Assembly: GCA_963790435.1 (NCBI GenBank)
Contig: CAWBOI010000001.1
Coordinates: 1 to 64,000 of the forward strand
Source: Ilyomonas sp963790435
GTDB taxonomy: Bacteria; Bacteroidota; Bacteroidia; Chitinophagales; Chitinophagaceae
DNA: 64,000 nucleotides
Reading direction: 5' to 3'
The notes under the pieces are model-generated. The model was not told the origin of the DNA. It saw only the letters and a list, made by a program, of their open reading frames with translations, and made no database searches. The number at the start of each line of letters is the position of its first letter. Positions within the stretch are counted from its first letter, which is position 1. This document shows, in pieces, positions 27,179-36,095 of this stretch. The translations under genes were made by a program, and so were the position numbers.

Positions 27179-28690
27179 TCAGGTTTCTTTTATTGATACT
27201 GTTTTACGCAAATAGTACGTAAGAGAAATATAAAACGCCAGCATCAACATGATAATGGTAAAATAAGTAATGTCCCGAATAAATTGAATTTTTAGCTGAT
27301 TTATCATTAAAAACAAAAACAACAAATTACAGCCCAGCAAAAGGTCCGTTGTATAATGATTGTGTTTTCGAATATGCCAATACGTTTTCCAGCCTTTCCA
27401 GATTGAATAAAAAAACAAATACATCATAGAAAGAAAACCGATAGCTCCCCACATTACATACGAACTCATATACAGGTTGTGGTAGTCGGCAACAAATTCA
27501 TCTATATCTCCTTTCTTGAATTGTACAAGGCGATATTCATCAGGCGAAACAAAATAACCTCTGCCAAGTACACCTGTATTCTCAACTTGCTGCATTGCAT
27601 ATGGGAACAAGCCTCCACGGTTCATTTGATCACCATTCAAAAAGCTCATGAGTGTCATGTGCTCGAAGTCCATACTATTCTCGCTTCTTTCAGATAAAAC
27701 GCTGAAATCTACAATTTTGATTGCGCTATTTAAAAAGAACAAAGCAATAATACTTACAAAGAAGTAAACAATCACTTTAGCCTTTATCCGTTTACCCAGT
27801 AAGATGAAAGCGCTAATGATAACAAAAGGCAATAATAACATGGAAGAGCGTGTGCCGGAGAATACAATGGACATGACAGCTAACACGATGGTGAACATAC
27901 TGAAGTAAGAAAAGAAACGATTTTTTTTAATGAAGCTGCCGCTCAAAATACCAGGCAACAATAAGGTTATTAATGACAGGCACCATTCAGCAAAAGCTTC
28001 AAAATTATCCATTGTTGATACGCTTCGTACAATGCCTAAATCAAAATCGATAGTTTCATTTGTTTTTGGAAAAAAAGGAAATGGAGAATTTATCAATTCG
28101 TACTTCTGATTAAATGCCACCAGAAATTCATATCCGAAAAAAACACAGAGAGCAAATACTATTCTGTAAAAATCGTTTTCGGTAAGATTAATTCTTGAAA
28201 AAAAATAGAATAAATATACCATCATGCCGAATGCAAAAAAGTTAATCAGTTCAACCGTAATGGAAAAGCTGTTTCCACCTGTAACACTTAGCAAGTCGAA
28301 AATGCACCAAATAAACAATGCTGTTTTTACAGATTTATCTAAAATAGAATGGCGAAGGAAAGTAATTTTTCCATTAATGGCTGTATATAAGATGATTGCG
28401 GCAAAAGCAGCAATATTATAATTCCCACCCCATTTGTCTCCCCACGGAAAAAAGTTTCCAATTAGCAGTTGAATAAAAAATGATACAGCATCGTGCCTTT
28501 GTAAACTAAAGTAAAACAAGCCGGTAATAAGCGCCAGAGCCGCAGCATTTACAGGCGGCGGGTAAATGGAAAAAGTAAAAGAGCCGCTAAGAATAAGTGC
28601 AGTAATGGCAACAAATAATTGAAGAGAAGTGCTTTTTCCTTCCGCATTATTTGTTACACTTGTGCTTAATGTATCGCTTAGCAATTCCAT
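27179..28690 (-). CDS. O-antigen ligase/polymerase-like membrane protein (Wzy-type)
   Basis: This 503-residue polytopic protein has about twelve hydrophobic helices. A long periplasmic loop (about residues 320-400, with FLNGDQMNRGGLFPYAMQQ and EFVADYHNLYMSSYVMWG) contains the DYHNLYM segment, similar to the conserved 'H-N' motif of Wzy_C/O-antigen ligases. The context beside Wzx and Wzc supports the role of repeat-unit polymerase. Confidence 0.8.
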   Translation of the reverse strand: MELLSDTLSTSVTNNAEGKSTSLQLFVAITALILSGSFTFSIYPPPVNAAALALITGLFYFSLQRHDAVSFFIQLLIGNFFPWGDKWGGNYNIAAFAAIILYTAINGKITFLRHSILDKSVKTALFIWCIFDLLSVTGGNSFSITVELINFFAFGMMVYLFYFFSRINLTENDFYRIVFALCVFFGYEFLVAFNQKYELINSPFPFFPKTNETIDFDLGIVRSVSTMDNFEAFAEWCLSLITLLLPGILSGSFIKKNRFFSYFSMFTIVLAVMSIVFSGTRSSMLLLPFVIISAFILLGKRIKAKVIVYFFVSIIALFFLNSAIKIVDFSVLSERSENSMDFEHMTLMSFLNGDQMNRGGLFPYAMQQVENTGVLGRGYFVSPDEYRLVQFKKGDIDEFVADYHNLYMSSYVMWGAIGFLSMMYLFFYSIWKGWKTYWHIRKHNHYTTDLLLGCNLLFLFLMINQLKIQFIRDITYFTIIMLMLAFYISLTYYLRKTVSIKET

Positions 28691-28733
28691 TATTTGTTTT
28701 CTTCTACTTTTTATAGTGATGCTCCATCCTCTG

Positions 28734-29990
28734 TTATTCTGCCATTATTTTATCTTCTGGCTGAGGTTGAAAAAAGTTTTTATAAATATTCAGGAGCGAT
28801 TTTACCTGCACTTCGTTGGAAAATTTACTGTGTGCTTCTGCAGCAATTTCTTGATTGTTAAACATATCTATGTTTTTAATGCACAGCAGTAATGTATTGG
28901 CTAATCCTTCGGCTGTAACTTCTTTTGATAAATACCCATTTTTACCATTTATGATGGTTTCATTTAAACCACCAACGGCAAAACCAACCATTGGTACACC
29001 ACAGCAAAGGCTTTCTACCATTGAGTTGGGTAAATTATCTTCACGGCTTGGCAGCAAAAAAATATCGGCTTCGTTATAAAGCTCGCTTATTTTTTTTTCA
29101 TCTTTTATTACTCCTATGTAACTAATTTCAGGTATACGGGCAGAAGTTCTCACTTCACCAACGGCGGTGAAATTGCATTTTGCAAGAAGCTCGGCATTTT
29201 GTAAAATTGCCAATACAAAGTCAAAACCTTTTCGATGGTTGTGCAGGCTTTCGGCTACGAACAAAACATTAATTTTTCTGTTTTGCAGTGGCTGTTTTTT
29301 GTTAGGAAGAAACTTAAAAATAGTAGTATCTAAGCCATTCCAAACATGCTTGTGTGGAAACTTGCCTAAAAGTTGCGATTGTTTTGACAATTGTAGCATC
29401 CACTTTGATGGTGTTACAATGGTAAGTTGGTTAGAAGAAACATTCTGCAACGCATTCTTTTTAATATTCAATTGCTCATTTTCTATCTTTTCCAAGGCTT
29501 TGCCCCATTTGTTTTTATCATCTTCGTAATGAAAACCACCCTGGAAAGGGTTCATATCATGAAGCGTCCAAACAAGAGGCTTTTTGATGTTAGCAAAAAA
29601 GCTTTTGAAATCAACAAAGTTAGAAATCCAATGTAAGTGAATTACATCAGCTTCCTTCACCAAATTGTGTTCATGTAAACGAGTGTATGGTGTGTTTGCA
29701 AACGAAAACATTTCTACTTTTCGCTTGAATTTTCTAATTGAATAATCGTTCTTTTGTTCAAGGTTCGGGGGTAAGCCAAGCTTTTTTAAAACCCGTAAGA
29801 ACAACTTCCACAAGTAAATTTTGTTGCTGTATTTAAAAAAAGTTTCCGAAGGCTTACCAACTTCTAAAAACAGAAATTTACTTTCATAGCCTTGCTTCAA
29901 CAAAGCATAATGCAATCGTGCTGCCGCGATGCCAGCCCCACCAGTTTGAAAGTTTGTAATATGTAAAATTTTTTGTGTTGTCATAAGCAA
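28734..29990 (-). CDS. Glycosyltransferase family 4 protein
   Basis: This 418-residue GT-B enzyme opens with ILHITNFQTGGAGIAAARLHYALLKQGY, common to WcaC-type transferases. ADVIHLHWISNFVDFKSF, WTLHDMNPFQGGFHYEDD, NVLFVAESLHNHRKGFDFVLAIL and the donor site ADIFLLPSREDNLPNSMVESLCCGVPMVGFAVGGLNETI follow. The LHDMNPFTGGCHY-like signature is typical of enzymes building exopolysaccharide side chains. It lies in the cluster just before the polymerase gene. Confidence 0.9.
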   Translation of the reverse strand: MLMTTQKILHITNFQTGGAGIAAARLHYALLKQGYESKFLFLEVGKPSETFFKYSNKIYLWKLFLRVLKKLGLPPNLEQKNDYSIRKFKRKVEMFSFANTPYTRLHEHNLVKEADVIHLHWISNFVDFKSFFANIKKPLVWTLHDMNPFQGGFHYEDDKNKWGKALEKIENEQLNIKKNALQNVSSNQLTIVTPSKWMLQLSKQSQLLGKFPHKHVWNGLDTTIFKFLPNKKQPLQNRKINVLFVAESLHNHRKGFDFVLAILQNAELLAKCNFTAVGEVRTSARIPEISYIGVIKDEKKISELYNEADIFLLPSREDNLPNSMVESLCCGVPMVGFAVGGLNETIINGKNGYLSKEVTAEGLANTLLLCIKNIDMFNNQEIAAEAHSKFSNEVQVKSLLNIYKNFFQPQPEDKIMAE

Positions 29991-30149
29991 AGTGCATATC
30001 TGTATTTATGCAGCGTTTGTTATAAATATTACTGTGCTATAAGCAATTTTGTAAAAATGCTTTGTTTTATTCAATCTAATCTTTATTGTTTTTGTTTTAA
30101 TCTTATTTTAAAAACTCAATTATTATATTGTTTAACAACAAACAAAAAA

Positions 30150-31079
30150 CTATTTGTTTAAAAAAGGAATGACACTCGAGGCATGATCGTACAGCATTTT
30201 CAAATTGCTTCTATCCCTTAAAAAAAACCTGCGTGCATGATATGAATCAAAGCCATACTCCGGATACAAATAGGCCGGTGCTCTAAGTTGTTCGGTATCT
30301 ATCTCGTATTTAGTACGGTAGTGCATATCTGTATCACTGTTGTGGGTGCTTTCTACACCAATATTAGTTATAAGATTTTTCACCGAATTAATACTTAATC
30401 CATTATGTTTAAAAATTGTGTATTGCCATTGATAATCCCAAATGTGTCTTTCTTTCATATTGTAAACGGTGTCAAACAGATATTTCCATCGTTTAACCAA
30501 TGGCGGATTATCACATAGCGCAGTATTCAGTATCTTTTTTTCAAGAAATAAAGGATAATCAGTCATTTCGTAATCGTAAAATTGCCAGGCTCTCTTCCAG
30601 GTTGCCCAACCCCATATGTGCGCAAATTTGGTGTAAAAATAATCGCAATTATTTATAGGAAATTCTTCATTCCATCTTGTTCCGGCAATGTGCATTACAC
30701 GCGGCTCGTTGTTGTATCTACAAAGCAATTCATTACAAAAACTAAAGAAAGAAGACGCCGGTAAGCAATCATCTTCTATAATAACTAATTTCTCTTCTTT
30801 TTCAAATGCCCAGCTGATAGCTCCTGCGCCACCCATTCCGCAGCCTTGATTTTCGCTTAAGAAGCGGGTTTGTACATCGCAATCCCAATCAATTTCATCA
30901 ACCAGTTTGCGGTTTATATTTAAGTTACGCAAATCTTCATCGTACTTATCTTTTCTTGGTCCATCCGATGAAAAATACAATTTTTTTGGCTTCCACTTTT
31001 TTATTATTTCCCACACCTCTCGCGTTGTATCAAGACGGGTGAATGTAATGAATAAAATAGGTGCTTCATTCGAATTCAT
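30150..31079 (-). CDS. GT-A type glycosyltransferase-like protein
   Basis: The 309 residues start with PILFITFTRLDTTREVWEIIKKWKPKKLYFSSDGPR, then FLSENQGCGMGGAGAISWAF and EKLVIIEDDCLPASSFF. The Glu-Asp-Asp is the DxD-like metal site. Later HIWGWATWKRAW is a conserved block of this nucleotide-diphospho-sugar transferase group (sometimes annotated as hemolytic protein HlpA-like). It overlaps no neighbour and starts three bases after the flippase stop. Confidence 0.8.
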   Translation of the reverse strand: MNSNEAPILFITFTRLDTTREVWEIIKKWKPKKLYFSSDGPRKDKYDEDLRNLNINRKLVDEIDWDCDVQTRFLSENQGCGMGGAGAISWAFEKEEKLVIIEDDCLPASSFFSFCNELLCRYNNEPRVMHIAGTRWNEEFPINNCDYFYTKFAHIWGWATWKRAWQFYDYEMTDYPLFLEKKILNTALCDNPPLVKRWKYLFDTVYNMKERHIWDYQWQYTIFKHNGLSINSVKNLITNIGVESTHNSDTDMHYRTKYEIDTEQLRAPAYLYPEYGFDSYHARRFFLRDRSNLKMLYDHASSVIPFLNK

Positions 31080-31082
31080 ATA

Positions 31083-32390
31083 CTAAGAAACTTTAGGTTG
31101 AGAGGAATGTTTGTTAAACTTTTTTATAATAAAAATTATCTGTAAACAGATGAGACAAACGTATACGAGAATAGTGGCAAAAGCAACACCAATTTGTGCA
31201 AAATATTTTGCCGATAACGTATATAAAATAAGGCACAGGCACGCCGAAATGGCATTGATTAATAAACTCTTTTTGGTTTCATGCAATGCATTGATAATGG
31301 CATCTGAAATAGAAAACACAATCATTAAACAACTGCTCACCGCAATGATGTTTGAATATTTTAAAGCGCCGTTGTACTTACCTGCAGTTAGATAGTTAAT
31401 TAATAGGGGAGAAAATAGCCAGAAGCCAACCAAACTTATTATCACAATAAGCAATAAAAGAAAAGTGGTTTTTTTTAAAGATTTTATATTGTTGAGAACA
31501 GCGTTTTTATAAATATCTGGCTCAAAGGTTTGGTAAAATGGAAACAAGGCAGTGTACAAATAAGTGGCGATGCCTTTACCAATATTATACAAACCTAATT
31601 CTGCAGGCTGATGCAAACGCTCTAAAACAATATTATCATAACTAACCACAGGCAAATAAAGGAATGAAGCTGGAAAGAGGGGAAACACGATTTTAAAAGC
31701 TCTTCGAATATATTCCTTCCGGATAACAAGCTTCTGATCTTTGAAAATGTGTAAAAGTGAAATAATAAAAAATAAAACCTCCGTTATAAAGATACCAAGC
31801 ATTCGTCCATACAAACCCATCCTTGCGTACATAACAAAATATAAGGAAAGGAAAGTTGCCAATACACGATAGCCGGCAACAAAAACAAAATATAAAAATG
31901 CCTGCTGACCCAGGCGATAATTTGCCTGCACAAAACCTTTGTAAGTAGCTAATACCGCCGTACCGAAAGTAATGATAGCAAACGGATAAAACGGAAGATT
32001 TGAGTGTGAGTACTTCAGGTAAAGGTAAATGCCAAAACACGATACTGGATAGAACACAAGGTTCCATAAAAGGTTGAACAACACCAATGAAGTAAGCACA
32101 CTTCGCCGTTCGGTTTCATCGAATTTAAAATACACCGACATGTGATAGGTTTGAAAAAGCAAACCGTAAAAGCAAGCAAGAAATGTAGCCACTGAAGTAT
32201 AATATCCAAAATATCCAAACTCTTCTGAAGTGAGATACCGTGCAAAAATGGGAGAAGTAAATACGGAGACACCAAAAGTAACAATTGGCACTAATAAATA
32301 CAGTCCTGTGTTTTTAATTTTGCTGATTAAATCTTCCCTGCTTGATGAAAATTTGCGAAGTATCTTTTGGTTCAATTCTGCAATCTGCAT
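31083..32390 (-). CDS. Wzx-type oligosaccharide flippase
   Basis: This 435-residue protein has about twelve membrane helices of the MATE/MVF polysaccharide flippase type. The first two are in LVPIVTFGVSVFTSPIFARYLTSEEFGYFGYYTSV, which carries the usual 'L(t)seEfGyfgyy' motif. It would flip the lipid-linked repeat unit across the inner membrane for the polymerase encoded downstream. Confidence 0.9.
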   Translation of the reverse strand: MQIAELNQKILRKFSSSREDLISKIKNTGLYLLVPIVTFGVSVFTSPIFARYLTSEEFGYFGYYTSVATFLACFYGLLFQTYHMSVYFKFDETERRSVLTSLVLFNLLWNLVFYPVSCFGIYLYLKYSHSNLPFYPFAIITFGTAVLATYKGFVQANYRLGQQAFLYFVFVAGYRVLATFLSLYFVMYARMGLYGRMLGIFITEVLFFIISLLHIFKDQKLVIRKEYIRRAFKIVFPLFPASFLYLPVVSYDNIVLERLHQPAELGLYNIGKGIATYLYTALFPFYQTFEPDIYKNAVLNNIKSLKKTTFLLLLIVIISLVGFWLFSPLLINYLTAGKYNGALKYSNIIAVSSCLMIVFSISDAIINALHETKKSLLINAISACLCLILYTLSAKYFAQIGVAFATILVYVCLICLQIIFIIKKFNKHSSQPKVS

Positions 32391-32438
32391 AAAAATTTTT
32401 GGTAACGATGCGATGACATCTACAGCGTTTATGTTTGT

Positions 32439-33272
32439 TTATATTGATACTATTTGCAAGGGTATGTTTCCAATAAGAGCGGCTCTTTCTGAAAACGAGC
32501 TTTTGTATGAACCCAAAATTAACTTGCACTGACTTAAACAGCACATATCTGTTAATGCAGCGATAATGCCTTCTTTAGAAGCCCGGCTGCGAACCGATAC
32601 GCCGGTTATGATTTTATCTTTAAAAAGATTCTTTAATTCTTTGACAACCTCTTCTGAATCGGTAGATAAATAATAACAATCATCGGGGGATTGCTGTATA
32701 TTATCGTTGATTTTGTCAATGAATTTCTCAACCGGCGACTGGTGTTTGTTAGGATTGTCAGAGAGCCTAATGTGAACACCTACTAAAGATTGATAACTTC
32801 GTAAAGAAGCTGCTGTTTTTTCCCGGATATAGTTTTGAACACTTATTCTGAAACCGCAGGTATTGGGATAAAATTCATAGCAGGTTTCTAAAAACACGCT
32901 TTGGTTTGCTCCTGCCAGTTCATCAAAAAAGCGCGTTGATTTCCCATTCGCAACACTATCGGTTAAAATGCCATCAATATAAGTATCATCCACTTTTTTT
33001 TGCGCCTTGGCAGTTAGTTTTACCCATGTAAAAGCATCAAAAAACTTCCTTTTCAACTTTGAAGAAAAGGAACGCCCGGTATAATCTGTCTCAACCAGTT
33101 TTGCATCTTTGATAGGCGCAAAACAGTCAGTATAATTCGCATTTAGGATATCGCTTCTTTCCCAAAGAATAGTAAGCTTGGCATTGTATGTTTTTGCATA
33201 ACAGTAAGCCGATTCCAGCGCACGCATACGGTTTGCCAGCCCACCCATCGGCTTCACAATTAAATGATTCAT
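32439..33272 (-). CDS. Fucosyltransferase-superfamily-like protein
   Basis: This 277-residue protein begins with VKPMGGLANRMRALESAYCYAK. The G-G-x-x-N-R loop is typical of GDP-fucose-type GT-B enzymes (GT11/GT23/O-fucosyltransferase clan). VGVHIRLSDN follows with the H-x-R motif, then YYLSTDSEEVVKEL and a C-terminal SKEGIIAALTDMCCLSQC...SYKSSFSERAAL block. These are the nucleotide- and acceptor-binding parts. The family is assigned by motif pattern only. A GDP-L-sugar donor such as GDP-L-galactose from the epimerase gene is plausible but inferred. Confidence 0.65.
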   Translation of the reverse strand: MNHLIVKPMGGLANRMRALESAYCYAKTYNAKLTILWERSDILNANYTDCFAPIKDAKLVETDYTGRSFSSKLKRKFFDAFTWVKLTAKAQKKVDDTYIDGILTDSVANGKSTRFFDELAGANQSVFLETCYEFYPNTCGFRISVQNYIREKTAASLRSYQSLVGVHIRLSDNPNKHQSPVEKFIDKINDNIQQSPDDCYYLSTDSEEVVKELKNLFKDKIITGVSVRSRASKEGIIAALTDMCCLSQCKLILGSYKSSFSERAALIGNIPLQIVSI

Positions 33273-33308
33273 TCAGCAATAAGTTTTTGGTTTTGCCTGT
33301 ATTTCGGT

Positions 33309-35624
33309 TTATGATTCCTTATCGCCAATTGCTTTTGGTTTATAGGTATTATCATCGTACTGATAACGATTTCCATAGCCATAGCCGCGTCCATAGCCCT
33401 TCTTAAAAATGCCACGGCCTTTTACAGAATTGAATACGATAACCGGATTTTTTAAGTCTTTCATTTTACCGCTTTCCTGCAGGTTTTGAATTATTGCTTT
33501 TGGTGTATAGCCATGCCTTACCACAAACAAAGTCATGTCGCAATATTCGCTTAATAAATACGCATCTGCAACAGGTTCAACAGGAGCTGTGTCCACAATG
33601 ATGTAATCAAATTCTTTCTCGAGATAAAGAAATAAGTTGTTTAGCTTATCATCTAACAACAATTCTGTAGGGTCGCTTGTTCCAATACCCACCGGAACAA
33701 CAGAAAGGTTTTTATAGTTTGTTTTTGTAACAATTTCTTCCGCTGTGCATTCGCCTTCTAAAAAATTAATGGTTCCAATATTTTTGCTGACACCAAACAG
33801 TTCAGACGTTTTTGGATTGCGCAAATCCAAATCAACCAGCACTACTTTTTTTCTTGAAGCTGCTAAACTAACTGCAAGATTGTTGCTTACAAAACTTTTG
33901 CCTTCACCCGCAATGCTTGATGTTACCAAAATTTTCTTTTGCAGGTTTTTATTGCTGAACAAACCAATGGACGCCCGCAAATGACGGAATTGTTCAGTAA
34001 GAAAATATGTATCAGGCTTATTAATGGCAATGGCGTCTTTGCCTTTGTTATAAATGAGTTCAGCCACAACCGGCACTTCAGAAACATCTTCAATTTCATT
34101 TCTAAACAGCACTTTGTTGCTGAACATTTCTCTGGCACTTACAAAACCGGCGCCCAAACCGAGTGCTGCCACCAAAGCAGCGAGAAATACAAATGACTTT
34201 TTAGGACTTACCGGATTTGGATCAGCTTGCGCAAAATCAACTACGCGGCTGTCTGCCACTGCTGAAGCATAAGTTAACTGCGTTTCTTCGCGTTTTTGTA
34301 AAAGAAAAGAGTATTCGTTTGTTTTAATGGCCTGTTCGCGGCTGATGCTCAATAAATCTCTTTCTTTTTGAGGAATCGTTCGCAACGTAGATGAATAATC
34401 GCCATTGGTAGAGGCAATATTGTTGCGGCTGGCTTTCAGAACATCACGCTGGCTTTTTATATTTTCATAAATGATAGGCTTCATCTTATCAATCCGGTCA
34501 CGTAAGCTAATAACAATCGGGTTGTTTTCGCCTGTTATTTTCTTTTGCTTGTCATAATCAAGTTCGGCTGTGTAAAGATTTTCAACTAAGATGCTTAAAG
34601 CAGGGTTGTTAATACCAACGGTTGAAGGAATGGTGCCTGTTGTGTTTTCAGGCGACTTTGCATAATTTTCAACATTATCTAAAGCTGCCATTTGCATGCT
34701 AATGTCAGCCACTTTTTGATCGTTTTGTCCTACGTTTTGTAAAAACACCCGGCTTTGCTCGCCCAAATCAACCACCCCTTGCTGTTGTTTAAATTGTTGT
34801 ATTTTACCTTCAATTGCTGTAAGTTCTTTACCTACTTCAGCTAACCTATCATCCAAAACGCTTAACGTTTTTTCGGCAAACAAGTTTTTTTGTTTAATAG
34901 AAGCTTCATTGTATGTTTTGATGAGTTCATTCAAAATGTTTTCACCTCGTTTGGGCACTTCGTCTTTAAACGTTAAATCCATAATGGTTGATGTTTTGCT
35001 GGCAGTACTCACCTGTAAGCTTTTTACAAGATCATTAGCTACTTTATCAACCCGATCGAGTGAGAAAAACAAGGGTGCTGTTGGTTCGGACGTTTGATAA
35101 GGGTTAGAAGTAAATTTTAAAATGCCATAAGGCGTATTTACCCACGCATTCATCGGGTAAACCACCTTTCCAATTTGTACGCTGCCTCCATTTTCTTTAT
35201 GAAACGCAAAATTAATTTTAGGAACCGAAGGCAATGAATCCGGAGTTTGTGCTTCAACAGCAATTGGTGAAATAATATAAGCTGAAGCAAGGCGATACCG
35301 GCCCTGCTGCGATACCGGTGCATACAATTTCAGGTTTCTTACCACGTTTCGCATCAGCGTTTTAGACTGTAATACTTCAGTTTCATTTTCAACAATGGTT
35401 TTGGAATTGTAAATATTCAGCGATTCCAACAACTTGGAATCTTCCACCCCTTTTCTTTCATCCTTTACCGACATGGTAGCAGAAATATTATACACCGGTG
35501 GCGTAATGCGAACATACACGTAGGCTAATACTAAAAAAAGCAACATTAAAATCAGAAACAAAGGCCAATAGGGCAGATACCTGAACTTCAACGAACTCAA
35601 AAAACTGCTTTGATTTTTTTGCAT
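33309..35624 (-). CDS. Wzc-type polysaccharide co-polymerase and tyrosine autokinase
   Basis: This 771-residue inner-membrane protein controls export and chain length of exopolysaccharide. The N terminus has a Wzz domain with a membrane helix (FLILMLLFLVLAYVYV) and a long periplasmic coiled coil. A second helix near residue 500 (SFVFLAALVAALGLGAGFVSA) leads to the BY-kinase domain with Walker A SSIAGEGKSFVSNNLAVSL, Walker A' VVLVDLDLRNPK and Walker B FDYIIVDTAPVEPV. The tail has the Tyr cluster KKGYGRGYGYGNRYQYDD used for autophosphorylation. It is the first gene of the cluster. Confidence 0.95.
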   Translation of the reverse strand: MQKNQSSFLSSLKFRYLPYWPLFLILMLLFLVLAYVYVRITPPVYNISATMSVKDERKGVEDSKLLESLNIYNSKTIVENETEVLQSKTLMRNVVRNLKLYAPVSQQGRYRLASAYIISPIAVEAQTPDSLPSVPKINFAFHKENGGSVQIGKVVYPMNAWVNTPYGILKFTSNPYQTSEPTAPLFFSLDRVDKVANDLVKSLQVSTASKTSTIMDLTFKDEVPKRGENILNELIKTYNEASIKQKNLFAEKTLSVLDDRLAEVGKELTAIEGKIQQFKQQQGVVDLGEQSRVFLQNVGQNDQKVADISMQMAALDNVENYAKSPENTTGTIPSTVGINNPALSILVENLYTAELDYDKQKKITGENNPIVISLRDRIDKMKPIIYENIKSQRDVLKASRNNIASTNGDYSSTLRTIPQKERDLLSISREQAIKTNEYSFLLQKREETQLTYASAVADSRVVDFAQADPNPVSPKKSFVFLAALVAALGLGAGFVSAREMFSNKVLFRNEIEDVSEVPVVAELIYNKGKDAIAINKPDTYFLTEQFRHLRASIGLFSNKNLQKKILVTSSIAGEGKSFVSNNLAVSLAASRKKVVLVDLDLRNPKTSELFGVSKNIGTINFLEGECTAEEIVTKTNYKNLSVVPVGIGTSDPTELLLDDKLNNLFLYLEKEFDYIIVDTAPVEPVADAYLLSEYCDMTLFVVRHGYTPKAIIQNLQESGKMKDLKNPVIVFNSVKGRGIFKKGYGRGYGYGNRYQYDDNTYKPKAIGDKES

Positions 35625-36095
35625 GGAACTGATTGTTTTGGGTGTTAGCCTGATATGGTTTGTAATTCTAAAATTGGTTTCACTTATAATGCTTTACTTT
35701 ATTAATCTGTGGCTTTGTTTCAGTGCTTACATATTTACTGGTAAGTTTATTTATTAAAGACCACCGGAAAGTTACTGTAATTTGTCTATTGGAATGCAAT
35801 TTTAACCGGTGAGGCTTATTGGTGCGTGTCAAAATTAAAGAACAAAAACCACAAGTTGATAACGTGGCACAGTAAGCAAATCAAAGACCGTTTTTAGTAA
35901 GACAAGCCTACACACTGTTAACTCTATATTTAAAACGGTATTTTTTGAGTTATGTTGTGAATTGAAATGGGGCTTTGCCTTCCTTACGAATTTTCCGAAA
36001 AGGGAAAATTTTTTTAGCATGGGAAAAACCGAGCGAAATTTCATAATCTTTTAATCATACAATCCGCTTTAAATAATAACCATCCGGATTTTGTT
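35625..36095. other. Gene-free stretch upstream of the exopolysaccharide cluster
   Basis: This 471-bp AT-rich region has no convincing gene; a 69-codon reading frame in it lacks domains and looks accidental. It should contain the cluster promoter on the minus strand, but I find no clear TAnnTTTG element. Confidence 0.5.

Noticed and set aside
35835..36044. A 69-codon minus-strand frame upstream of the exopolysaccharide cluster
   Set aside because: No domain, no promoter and no ribosome-binding site; composition matches the AT-rich gap.
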